Positions 24,723-35,772 of a DNA stretch of 64,000 nucleotides are shown here, in pieces (the first letter of the stretch is position 1; every line of letters begins with the position of its first letter). Made by a program: the position numbers and the translations under genes. Source of the DNA: Planoprotostelium fungivorum. Lineage: Eukaryota > Evosea > Variosea > Cavosteliida > Cavosteliaceae. Location: NCBI GenBank assembly GCA_003024175.1, contig MDYQ01000095.1, positions 29,834 to 93,833 of the forward strand. The letters are read 5' to 3'. The notes under the pieces were generated by a model. It worked only from the letters and a program-made list of their open reading frames with translations. It had not been told where the DNA came from and made no database searches.

Positions 24723-25189
24723 CTGTGTATTCGATCAGCATCGCTATATCCTCGTGGTCTCTTCCAATCGTAAAGCCATTTCATCATTCTTTGGGATTGA
24801 GTCTGAGATTTCTCACCTATGTGAGCCTTGTATGAAATAATGGTGTAACTTCACGATCTTCCAATGCGCCTTCTACTGGGCGCTGTCACCACAGTTTCCA
24901 CAGCTCGGCAAGGTTGCTGTCACAGCTTCCGTCTTTGACCGTTCCATCTACACAGTCATACATGAAAATATTGTTCTCTCATTTTCCCTTCGATTTTCTC
25001 TCTTCTCTTCTCCTTTTGTCGCACAACACAGGGCCCATCATACACGTGCTGAGGCATACAACAATAGAGCATCACTTTCTCTGTGATGACTCGACTGACA
25101 ATAAAGTCATTAAGGAAGAAAAGCATATTGTTGTTTCGTCTGTATTGATGTACACTATTTACAAGACTGTATGTACACAGATACAGATT

Positions 25190-25656
25190 TCAGAGGACTC
25201 CAATCATGCTGCCGAAGGGTTCCGTGATGATGTGTGAGAGGGACACTTGACGATACATCTGGCAGGCATGTGCCTCAGACTGAGTGATGAGATATTCAGT
25301 TGTGTTCAAGGGAGTCTGCGGCATGTCTGAGAACAGAGCGACAGCGGGAGAGTGATGATAGATGCTATCATCGAGGTGGGGGAGTTGGTTCATAGCAGGC
25401 GTTTGTTTTTGTTTTCTCTGACGTTCGATCTGAATGGAAATTAGTCCACCATGCGCCATCGGTTGGTAGTACGCACTTGTGTGTTCAACTTTGTGTTGGA
25501 AATCTCACTTCCATTTGTAAAGAACCCCCATTTTTTTTCTTCCCCTCTATAGAGGACTTTGAAACAAGCAGAACGAGACCCTCTCTTCCGTAACAAATCC
25601 CGCCACATTTGACTTGGATCACACAGATTGAGACGAAGAGAAGCAAGCATCCTCAT
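25190..25656 (-). CDS. Hypothetical protein, two exons
   Basis: Reading MRMLASLRLNLCDPSQMWRD, a basic segment, then through an intron (~25434-25481) into ERQRKQKQTPAMNQLPHLDD and on to the stop at 25190. About 140 residues, no recognised domain. Its ATG lies only 15 nt after the stop of the upstream coiled-coil gene on the same strand, so it may be a downstream part of that transcript instead of an independent gene. Confidence 0.4.
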
Positions 25657-25671
25657 TTATACCAAAGTACA

Positions 25672-27472
25672 TCATCCTGAGTTACTATGGTGGTCCATCA
25701 CCTCGCGAATTGCCCTGACGATGTCTGTTGACATGTCTGACTCGAAGGTATCACAGGCACCATCCTGAACAGTTGAGCTTGAGGTGAGCGAGACACTCAC
25801 CATATAATAAATTAAGAATCGGTTCTCGCTGCCCGGTATCCCCTGAATCGACTTGAGAGGTCTGTTCGTATGTCTGCCACTCTCAAACACGTCGATGGAC
25901 AGAGTCCCGTTACTTGGGTTCTTCAAAAGGGTCAACTGAAGAGCGTCAGTCGCGGAGAGCAGCACCAATTCATTCACCTCCACGTCCGCATTGGAGTACA
26001 ACCGGTACACTTTCTTGACCGGAAACCTTCGCAGCTGTATCTCTACGTTGGAGATCTTGGTTTGTAGGTTGAGCAACTTCATGGCCATCTTGTAGTTGGA
26101 CTCGCTCTTGGATGTCACGTCTGCGACCATCGTTTTCATCTCTCTCTCCCTATCCTTCTCAGTCTCTTCCTCTTTCCCTCCTTACTTTTCTTCCAAGAGA
26201 CTGTCTTTGTATTCAATCTCTTGTTGTAACGCTTGTTGTCTCTTCCTCTGTGCTTCTAGATCGATATCTTGCTTTCTATCTCTTGTCATCCCATTGCTTC
26301 TACTATTTGTTCTCACAGCTTTTCGTTCATGGTCTTCCAATATAATATCGATGTCTTTTTGATTTGATTGTCTAACTCCTGTACCCGATTGTTCTTCTCC
26401 GCCATTTCTGCCTCTAATTCGATGACTAATTTCTCTAACACCTCTTGTGACCCTCTACTCCCTTCTTGCGGTTGTTCACTATCCACATCAATCTTATTAC
26501 ATCCACTCTCCTTCTCACCTGACTATTATCGTCTGCTTCGCACTGGCCTGCTGACTGTTCCTCCACAACAGTGATGAATCTCTGAGACCTCCTTGTATAT
26601 TCTTTCTCTCCTCCACTCCCTATTATGCCATCTTCGTATCTCTTTGTCTTCATGGTGATGATGGTCACCTTATTATCCTCAGACTCCATTTCAAAAGGCA
26701 ATGTCTCTTCTTCCTCCCACTCCTCGTTGGATGTGCTGTGTGGGTTGAGCAGATCTCTCTGGAGGAATCGTCAACGAGACTGGTGTGCTGGTAGATGCAC
26801 GTCGCATCTTTGATAGATGTAATGACCAAGGACTCACCGGTATCCCTGATCCTCTGAGATTTAGATCTATCTTCTCGTTCTTCTTTCCCAACCCTGACTT
26901 CCTCATTCGACAGATCTTCTCTCTGTTATCAAGATCCCATTCCTCGATCGACGCTCTCACCTGGCACACAAAGTCCTCTCTACTGAATTGCCTTCCTGGG
27001 GAGAAGTTGAGTCTGTCATTCTTCCTAGCTTCTTTCAAGGACGAAAGCTGGTCCTTCAACATTTGGATCTCGATGCGCTGGTCTGGTTGAGACAGCGTCG
27101 CATTATCGTACGAATTACCTGAGATTCGACCACGTCCTCCAGATCTCTGCTCTTCTGTCTCTCTGAAACAAGTCGCTTCATCATACTCTCTGCAGCCAGA
27201 GTGGGCGAGTCTTAGGGGATGAGCTACATTTCACGATGGGAATGAAATTTACCTATAGAAGCATTCGGCTTTTGTTCCTCTGGGCTATTGATCTTGTTCG
27301 ACCTCTATGTGGACATCAATGTGTGATATGCTAAATGAATTCGACCTACCTCCTGTTTTTTACTTGTGACGGATAGCATGGGTGATAATGGCTTCAGCTC
27401 TTCTAAACTGGCAGCCGAGGTAATCATGATAGGCCTCACACGGTTCTCGAGATCCTCTCTGAGGAAACTCAT
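25672..27472 (-). CDS. Coiled-coil protein of unknown function
   Basis: The ATG at 27472 begins MSFLREDLENRVRPIMITSA. Exons splice to a heptad-rich region (ESMMKRLVSERQKSRDLEDV, QMLKDQLSSLKEARKND), a segment with Ser/Thr-rich loops, a second coiled coil (LEKLVIELEAEMAEKNNRVQ; QRKRQQALQQEIEYKDSLLE) and a folded-looking C-terminal unit after MKLLNLQTKISNVEIQL that ends in SDMSTDIVRAIREVMDHHSN. Roughly 450-500 residues. The coiled coil followed by a small globular C-terminus is reminiscent of kinetochore or centrosomal proteins, but I recognise no specific family. At least seven short introns; borders approximate. Confidence 0.5.
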
Positions 27473-27690
27473 GTCGCTGAGGAGATACCGTGGCAGAGAG
27501 CAAACACTGAAGGCGTTTTGGTGACTGAAGAGAAGAGATGGAACGAAATATGCCGTTAGTTTCAAATTTGGAGAGAAAGTTGATTTTAAGAATTTCAACA
27601 CCTTCTACATTGGTGTAGTAGGTCGGCCTATTCCATTGATGTAGTAGATGGTTCAATCGAGGGTAGAGGGTGAAATATCGATCAATTTAT

Positions 27691-29642
27691 TCAGAAGAGG
27701 AGGTAATAGAGGAAGAGGGCGAGGAGGAGAACGAGAGCGGGGGTGACGAGGACAGGAGAGAAGGGGTGGATGACATCGAGGGAGCTCTTCACAACTCTCT
27801 TGGGTGTCTCCCAAGAGGCTGGGGCGGGCACTTTGAGATCTCTGAGGACCTGATCTGCCACCAACTTGGCTCCACAGAGGACGATGGGGACACCAGTTCC
27901 TGGCTGTGTGCTGGCACCGACAAAGTAGAGGTTCTTGTGTGTCGCGTGGCGTGTAGAAGGTCTGAACCACAGGACCTGGAAGATATCGTGGGAGAGACCC
28001 AGGATGCTTCCCCTGTGCAAGTTGAAGTCGTTCTTCCAGTCCTCGGGGGTGGAGATCCTCTCTCTCAGGATCAGATCAGCAAAATTGGTGATGCCCAGTC
28101 TCTGTGACATGATCTCCAAGATTCTCTTTCTGGCCAACTGGACCGTGTCAGTCATTCGACTCATTTCTCTTCTCACCTGAATCATGGCGGGGAAGTCTTG
28201 GTGTACCTTGGGGTTGATGTATCCCACGGGGACCAGAACGACTACGGTGTCTCTGCCCTCTGGAGCTGCGGAGGGATCGATTCTTGAGGGGACGTTGACG
28301 TAGAAAGAAGGTTCTTTAGGCAGTTGGTATCTCTTGAAGATGTCGTCGAAGGAGTCTTGGTACTTCTCTGCCAAGAAGATGTTGTGGCAGTCCAATTGAG
28401 GTACCTGATCTCATCAGCCTCACACAAGACGAGACGATTCACCTTCTGCTTCATGGACCAGTAGAATGAGATGGAGCTGGAGGTCAAGTTCTTGTCACTC
28501 AGCTTCTCAGAGTAAGGTGTACCTTGGTGAGTCAGCTAAAATCAGAGAGGAACACCCACCGGGTAACAGGTTTCCGTAAGCGTAGATGAGATCCGCATTG
28601 CACACCACCAGATCGGCATCGATTCTCTCGCCTGACTCTAGGATGACACCCTTAGCCTCTCCCTTTCCCTCCACATCGATCTTCTTCACCGGAGAAGAGT
28701 ATCTGAACTCCGCTCCGTTCCTCTTTGCGATGCTTTCCAGGGACTGAACGACCTGCAGATGGTTCACCATGGAAGAGATGGAAGGAGAGTATGTTCACCT
28801 TGTTGAATCCTCCCACGGGGTACCAGATACCTTCAGCGAGTTCGGTGTACTGAAGAAGGTTGTATGTGGCGGGGGCATCGAAAGGACTCATGCCCATGTA
28901 CATGGTCTGGAAGGTGAAAGCTCTTCTCAGTCTCTCGGACCAGAAGTATCTGGATGCTCTACCGTAGATCTGGGACGATCAATGGAGGAGAGAGAAGGAA
29001 AGTCACCTTGTCGAAGATGTGAAGCTTCAGGGCCTCTATGGCATTGCGGGGTGTGAGGAGGTCCCAGATGACCTCAAAGTTCTTTCGTAAGACCATGTTG
29101 ACGGAGATCTCATAGTGAGTGTGTGACTGTCAACATCAGAGGGGGAGATGAGGTTTCGTGTACCTCTTTGACGAAAGAGAGGAAACGATCGTAACCGGCG
29201 GGACCTTCGATACGTTCTACGGTCTCCTTCATGGCAGCCAGATCACAGGACAGCTCGACAATCTCTCCATCGTGAAAGTGAACCTGATCACGGTGAGGGG
29301 GCAAACGGGGGAGGCTTCACCTTGTAATTGGGGTCGCACTTTCTGAGCTCGATCCAATCTTCCACCTTCTCTCCGAGATCCCTGAAGGTCTCCTCGAAGA
29401 TCTTGGGCATCAGGTACAAACTGGGTCCCCTATCGAAACGGTGTCCATCTTCGTCGTAGATGAGGGAGCAGCGACCTCCAGAGAAGTCGTTCTTCTCTAC
29501 GACGGTAACTTTGAATCCTGCTTGTGATAATCTAGCGGCAACGGCAGCGCCTGTGATTCGTGAGAAATGAATGTTATCGCAAGGTCGCGTTACCTCCAAC
29601 TCCAGCACCGATGATGACAACGTGTTTCGTAGCGGCAGACAT
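27691..29642 (-). CDS. crtI: Phytoene desaturase (CrtI/fungal type)
   Basis: FAD-dependent carotenoid desaturase converting phytoene towards lycopene. It begins MSAATKHVVIIGAGVGG, interrupted after the dinucleotide-binding GxGxGG by a ~43-nt intron, and continues AAVAARLSQAGFKVTVVEKN, FSGGRCSLIY and RFDRGPSLYLMPKIFEE. Also visible are YMGMSPFDAPATYNLLQYTE, GIWYPVGGFNKVVQSLE and the C-terminal FAD motif FVGASTQPGTGVPIVLCGAK, all typical of bacterial/fungal CrtI. A hydrophobic C-terminal helix (VTPALVLLLALFLYYLLF) probably anchors it in a membrane, as in fungal enzymes. About 580 residues. No other carotenoid gene is in the window. The gene explains an orange pigment if phytoene synthase is also present. 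Confidence 0.93.
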
Positions 29643-29949
29643 GATCGAAGAAAGATCGGAAGGGCTAGTGGTTAGGAAAGGTCCCTCTGCGTTATGACTT
29701 TCGTGAACGAGTTTTCTGAATCACGTGCAGAATGGTTCCTGACGTTCCCGTTCCGAGTTTGCGGTAAGCCAACCGTAAATTCGTGCGGGCTTACCGCCCC
29801 TCGTTCTATCAAAACTCCGGGTACTCCTCGGCGTAGGGGTTTAGGTGAAGAACACACACGCTCACGAACACTTTCTTTATTTAACTCCTCGCTGGACTTC
29901 TCACTGGAGACCTACACTACAGCGTTGGTGAATGCAGATGTAGGATGAC

Positions 29950-30900
29950 TCACCTGGATCGGCTGATGGATCTCTTGGGAGAGCCAGAATAGCTTCTCCT
30001 CCTCTTGTTGATGGGAGACCTGCTGAATCTCCTGGGCGAGGGGCTCCTTCCTCTTCTCGGTGAGGGACTCCTTCCTCTCCTGGGTGAAGGGCTTCTTCCT
30101 CTCCTGGGTGAGGGACTTCTTCTCCTGAAGTCGTTGTACCTTCCTCCTCCGAACCTTCCTCTTCTGGGTGGTGACCTGTCGCACTCAGTCACTCCATTAC
30201 TGTAGCACGACCCACCTTCTGTTGTAGTCTCTGTTTCTGTACCCTCCACGGCGAGGTGGTGAGTCTGTAGAGGTGAGAGGGGAACAACGAGATGACTTAC
30301 ATCTTCTGGGGTATCTCTCTGGACTCCTTCTCTTGTAGAAGGTCACTTCCACCACATTTCCATCGATTTGACCCTGACATGTGTGAGAAGAGGAGAGGAG
30401 ATGGAGTGGATCACCCCATTCAGATGCTGTTGAGCCTTCTCTGCGTCCGATCTCTGATTGAAATGGACGAAAGCTGTTCCTTTGGGTCGATTGATTCTGT
30501 GATCCCACAGCAGATCCACCTTGTCTATTTTTCCGTACGTTCCAAAGATCTCTTGGACGTGTTCTTGATTCACATTAGGTGTCAATTTGTTAACACATAA
30601 TGTCGTCGATTCAGGTGTCGGTTCCCTTTTGTCTCATTAATTTTCGCTTTCGTTTCCATTCTCCACCTTCTTCTGGGGGATCCACTTCTCGATCTAGAAA
30701 GATGTGAGTCAGCGATATTGAGGAGACGTTCACCTGGAAGAAGAACGAGAGCGAGAACGAGAACGAGATACAGAGCGAGAGGGCGAATAATTTCTCCCTT
30801 TAGATCGAGACCTGGATCGACTTCTTGAGGGAGTCCTAGATCTACCTAACTTCAGTTATAGCGTGACAGACTGAATGCACCTCTTTCCTTCGGTAACCAT
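29950..30900 (-). CDS. RNPS1: RNPS1/SR45-like RS-RRM-RS protein
   Basis: The ATG at 30900 (MVTEGKR) splices over a ~31-nt intron to an RS region (GRSRTPSRSRSRSRSKG; SRSVSRSRSRSRSSS), then over a second intron to PTPESTTLCVNKLTPNVNQE, the start of a single RRM. The RRM continues VQEIFGTYGKIDKVDLLWD, GTAFVHFNQRSDAEKAQQHL and, past an intron, GGQIDGNVVEVTFYKRR. This order and the GGQIDG turn match RNPS1 and plant SR45, the ASAP/PSAP and exon-junction-complex partners. The C-terminus is a RSPSPRRG repeat ending RSISRSR. Nuclear splicing/EJC role expected. Confidence 0.85.
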
Positions 30901-31226
30901 TTTGTTGTTTGATGATCTGATGTGATGCGTATGACGAATACGAAAAAAAAGACGTCACATACGATATCTTTTCATTTCGGTTGCTGAACTGGTTTACTCC
31001 TCTACCACAGAGGCAGGGCTCGTGTGGTATTTGTTGTTCTGTCTCTGATGGCTTTTGTACCTTCATGCACGCACGTGTTCCTCTTCGGTAAATGAATCGG
31101 ACACCAGGGTGACCTTTTTATGCGAACACCACACATGTTGAATTTCAAGGCTCTGAAACACGAGAGTGATAGTGTGATGGATAATAGCGCGAAGGAGGTG
31201 GAGACGAAGAACCAAGTAAGAGTCGA

Positions 31227-33337
31227 TTACATTCTAAAGTCTAATACGGCGACCGTGCTATTTGAGAAGCAGGCACCCACACGGTCTCCACGAGAGTTCC
31301 AGCAGACCTCAAAGATGCCTCCTTGTCCCTTGAACGTCTTAACCAGAGAGCCATCACGCACAGACCAGATGTGAATGCATCGGTCAAACGATCCACTGGC
31401 CAGATATTCTCCCGAGGGGCTGAACGCCACAGAGTACACAGGGTCCCTGTCCCTCGTCAGTCCTTCCCTCGAGGTCTCCGCTCACGTGTGTTGACGGAGG
31501 GTGTACAATTCCTTTCCCATCGTCAAGTCCCACAGCTTCACCGTTGCATCGAAGGAAGCACTGTGAATGGTCAGCTATCATGCGGTGATTGCTATGATTG
31601 TGTGGATATGTGGAACGATGTATACGATGTGATGAGTGTGATAGGTGTGGTAGTTGTGTGATAGGTGTGGTAGTAGTATGGAAGATGAGGTGAATAAAAG
31701 AAGAGTCGTACCTAGCGAGGACGAGAGGACGATTAGGGTTATTTGTGCCGGGTCCGGTGTTGCTCCATCGAATGGTGTAGATTTCTTTTGTGTGTTGTTC
31801 AAAATTGAATAGATACTTGTCTTGCTTCATGCTCCAGATCTTGGCAGAGTAATCGTCTGAGCACGAGGCCAACAGAGTGCCCGTTGGGTCCCATTTGATG
31901 GCATTCACTTCGTCCTGTTTTCATTCACTCTTCCTCTCTGAATGATGTTCTCGATTTTCCCGTGTGTATGTACAGTGATGATCTATTGTATAGAACGCTG
32001 ACTCACCGCATGACCTCTGAATTCTTTGATGGGTCTGGATTTACCTAGCTCACAGACGTAGATCATCTTGTCGGTTGAGCAGGTGGCGAAGCTGGTATCG
32101 TCCCTCCAATCGACATCGAGAGTGGGAGCACTGTGGAACTCAAACTGCTGCTTCGCCTCTCCGGTGACAGCGTCCCAAATGATGGCCGTCTTGTCTACGC
32201 TCCCCGACAGGAGATAGTCACCCTTCTTGTTCCACTTGAGAGAGAAGATGGGTCCCTTGTGTCGAGAGAGGGTCAACTTGAGGTCTCCACGCTCACTCCA
32301 CACTCTGGCCAGTCCATCGTAAGATCCCGTGGCCAACAGACTTCCCTCCGGCTTCATCGATCAGCACACATCGTGTCATCGTGGTCTCACATTCCAGTCC
32401 AGGGTAGTCACGTCTTTGCTCTTCTCTTGAGTGTTGATAAAGTGCTTCAGCTCGATGAAATCAGATTTGTTGTTATCTCCGATGCTCCAGATGCGGGCCG
32501 TTGAGTCTCCGGAGCTGTAAGGTGTGAGAATGGAGGAGAATGGATTGGATTACCCAGATGCGATGAGGTCTGGATGAGTACTGCGAGGATTGAAGGCGCA
32601 AATGAAGACCTGTCCTTTGTTATCATCTCTCTACACTATTGGGTCTGACCTCTGATGTGTGTCCGTGGAGTACTTGAATACCAGGTACTGTGCTTGTCGG
32701 TGAATCGGGAAGATTTTTGACGATGTCCTTGTCCTTTTCCCTCTCCCTCTCTTTCTCCTTTTCCTTCTCTTTCTCTCTCTCCTTTTCTCTCTCCCTCTCT
32801 CTCTCGTTTCGCTCCTTTTCTCTGTCCTTCTCTCTTTCCTTCTCCTTCTCCTTCTCTCTCTCTTTCTCTCGCTTGCTATCTCCTATTCACGTTGAGGACG
32901 TTCTCAGGAATTACACAGAGTCATGTTTGAGATAACCTACTTTGTGCTAATTCTTTCCGATCTACCCTCTTCTTTTCTTTGCAGACGTGAGGTGTTAACA
33001 GATTAAAGGGCTCATCGCACACAATTTCCTCTCCACTCTGTTGAGAGTCAATGTGGGATATCGACGATCCCAGTGTGATACGATCAACTTACCTCAGAGA
33101 GATGAGTCTCTATCTCTTTGTATTGTAATCCTTTTTGGAGGAACGATATTAAAGCTCCAGAAGGAACCTCAGTGCCATTAATGGAATTATTGACTAATAA
33201 ACTCTCATATCCAAAGGTAAACGCTGTGTGAGAGAATCCTTCGAAATTCAGTCGCTCATTTCACAATGAATCGTCTTACCGGACTCCTGCAGATAGCGGA
33301 AGATTAGGAAATTAACTTCATCGCTGGTGAGCGACAT
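31227..33337 (-). CDS. TBL1: TBL1/TBL1XR1-like LisH-WD40 corepressor subunit
   Basis: The start at 33337 encodes a LisH motif ([20 protein letters not shown]) and a following helix ([20 protein letters not shown]). Next comes a highly charged RE/KE linker (32715-32880) and eight WD40-type blades, e.g. [72 protein letters not shown] and [20 protein letters not shown], ending VAVLDFRM. Sequence and layout match TBL1/Ebi, the subunit of SMRT/N-CoR-HDAC3 (SIF2 in yeast Set3C). Nuclear transcriptional repression expected. Introns are short; the charged linker is expanded relative to animal TBL1. Confidence 0.9.
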
Positions 33338-33409
33338 ACTGATCTTCGGCTGCACTCAAAGGCAGTTAATGGATCCGCTGTGGTTTGAGGAATCGGTGAG
33401 GAAGAAGAT

Positions 33410-33417
33410 CGCGAAAA
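33410..33417 (-). promoter_or_regulatory. Possible E2F half-site between TBL1 and PARG
   Basis: TTTTCGCG on the minus strand, within the 153-bp divergent interval between the TBL1-like start (33337) and the PARG start (33491). It fits TTTSSCGC only in its first seven bases, so this is a weak call; noted because a perfect site occurs at 5421. Confidence 0.25.
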
Positions 33418-33490
33418 GACAAAAAAACCGTTAGACCAATTTATTTATTATTTTTCCGGTTTGCTCGAGGGAAGGAGATCTCAACGGTCC

Positions 33491-35772
33491 ATGCACAAAA
33501 AGAGCAGCAAAAAGCGTATCGATGACTTCTTTACCGTGAATTCGAAGGTGAAATCCAAAAATCTTGCATTGATTGAACAAATTGCATTCAGCAGGTGGAT
33601 CAACACAGCAACGAGAAGGAAGATAATGAATCAGATCATTCGAAAAGGTGATAGCGCAGAGAAATTGTGGAGTGAAAAACTCGCAGCACAAGTAAAACCA
33701 ATGGTTACGACACAGACGAGATGGACGAGGCTGAAATCAACATGATGACCAACGGAAATACAGTAAGTTGATCCGCATCATAGAAGCCAAAGTACGACAG
33801 ACACCCAATTCGCAGAATCCCGAGGACGCACCGGAGAGGAATATTACTAAGAACGTTAAACGATCACCCACACCATTTCCTCCCGACTATATCGATTGCT
33901 GGGATTCTACTCATGTGAGGTGACCGACATTCACCCTCCGTGGATGTTTCTGACGACTCGAGCAGACTCCCGTGTTCAGCTCAAAATGTATATACGATGA
34001 AAAAGGGAGGAGAGAAATTATCACAATGGACCAGAATTCAAACAGCATTATCAAGAAGCATTCAAAATTCTGCAGATTTCGAGGTAAAGGAGACGGATGA
34101 CTGTTATTCATCGATACAAGGAAATGGTGACGAGTTATAACGACGATTGTTATGGATTTCAAGGATTCCATTCGTTCTTCAACGATGTGGCCAATGCGTC
34201 TGAGGTCGAGTGAGTGATTGGATGTATCCTCTTCTCATCCTCTGTAGAGATTTCTTTCTTCGTACTCTTCCAAAGATCATCGATCTTGCACTGCGCATCC
34301 CAGAGATATGCCCCAAGCCGATAAGAATTTTACTCGCACGAGAAGAATCTCAGATCACATTGACTCAACTCCAAATCGCATGGTGATGATTACAGCGATG
34401 TTGTAGGTCTGAAAGTCACAGTCTGTTGTCAAACGCCTTCCTGTGTACCTTTCCTCTACAAGGGGGGATACTTTGGTCTCATTCATCGACGGATGAAAAG
34501 AAGAAGAGGAGGGTCATCATACCAGAGAGCAATTTCGATCGATTGTATGCAGTCCACTACAAGGGGAAGTGTTCAAAGAGTGTGGCGGCCAAATTGAGAT
34601 GCATCCTTCACTATTTCGACACCATCACCACCCGCATCGAAGGTGTTCCGTTCTCTGAGTCATCGAATGACTCGATCAGGTGGAGGAGGAGAGGGAAAGG
34701 TCACGTTTCGAAGGAACATCCTAGAGAGAGAGCCGCAGTGGACGGAATCAAGGAAGGTGATTGGAGAGATGGTCATCGACGAGGAGAGTTTGATCGAAGA
34801 CTGCACGGGGAAGGAGAAGTATCTGGAGATGGATTTCGCCAATCGAATGATAGGGGGCGGTGTCCTGGGGAAGGTGAGCAGGAGTAGGAGTCCATCTGAA
34901 GAAGGCAGGGATGCATCCAAGAGGAGATACGATTCTGCATCAACACAGAGCTGTTGGTCTCCACTCTGTTCACCGAGAGGTTTGAAGATCACGAGTGTGC
35001 AGTCATCAAGGGCGCAGAGAGATTTTCCAATTATTCGGGTACGATCTCACGACATGCACCCACTGACGATAGTACAGGTTACGCTGATACATTTCGTTGG
35101 CGGGGACCGCACATTGACACGAAAGAAAGGTGAAGAGGAGGATGAGGAAGACACTGATGAGGACAGAGACGAGCAGGGCAGAATCGAGACGTGGATCGTG
35201 GCCCTCGATGCCATGTACTTTGGTCGTGATTCGAGCTCGCAAAAGAAACAGCTTCAAAAGAGTAGCATGCTCCGAGAGCTGAACAAAGCGAGATTAGGAT
35301 TCCAGCCCTGCTTGGGTGACACGGAAGATCGGCAGTGGTGTGTGGTCACGGGGTGAGTCTGAAACAATGAACGTCTCTGATCTTCTGCAGCAACTGGGGC
35401 TGTGGTGTGAGTCTTCATTCGTCATTTATCATTAATACAGACCAGGCTTTTGGAGGATATCAAGACCTGAAGGCAGTCCTACAATTGATGGCAGCAGCTG
35501 AGGCTGAAGTCAAGATCTGGTATTGCACTTTTGGTGTTCCAGGATTGGCCCCTTCTTTGAAGGAGCTAGTCAATGTCCTGAAAAAGAATAGGATCACTGT
35601 GGGTGAGAGATGAATGTGGGTTTCACACGGTCACTGACAGAAAGTAGGTCAGTTGTGGGAAGCTTTGATTGACATGGTGAAGCCATTTGGATTAAAGAGA
35701 AGTAGTAGCTCTTTTGAAGCCGAGTTGGAAACGCCCCAGATATTCAATTTTTTATTGGACAGGTTTGAATAA
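33491..35772 (+). CDS. PARG: Poly(ADP-ribose) glycohydrolase
   Basis: Hydrolyses poly(ADP-ribose) chains on nuclear proteins. The catalytic macrodomain carries the PARG signature GGGVLG...QEEIRF, restored when the intron at ~34876-34909 is removed, giving GGGVLGKGCIQEEIRF with the two catalytic Glu. Downstream are LLVSTLFTERFEDHECAVIKG, ERFSNYSG joined to YADTFRWRG, GNWGCGAFGGYQDLKAVLQL and PQIFNFLLDRFE. The upstream helical part (HSFFNDVANASEVEDFFLRT, EESQITLTQLQIACLLSNAF) matches the PARG accessory domain. The N-terminus MHKKSSKKRIDDFFTVNSK contains a PIP-box-like IDDFF. An acidic insert (EEDEEDTDEDRDEQ) interrupts the catalytic domain near 35130-35175. The stop overlaps the end of the opposing LRR kinase gene by 21 bp. 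Confidence 0.92.
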
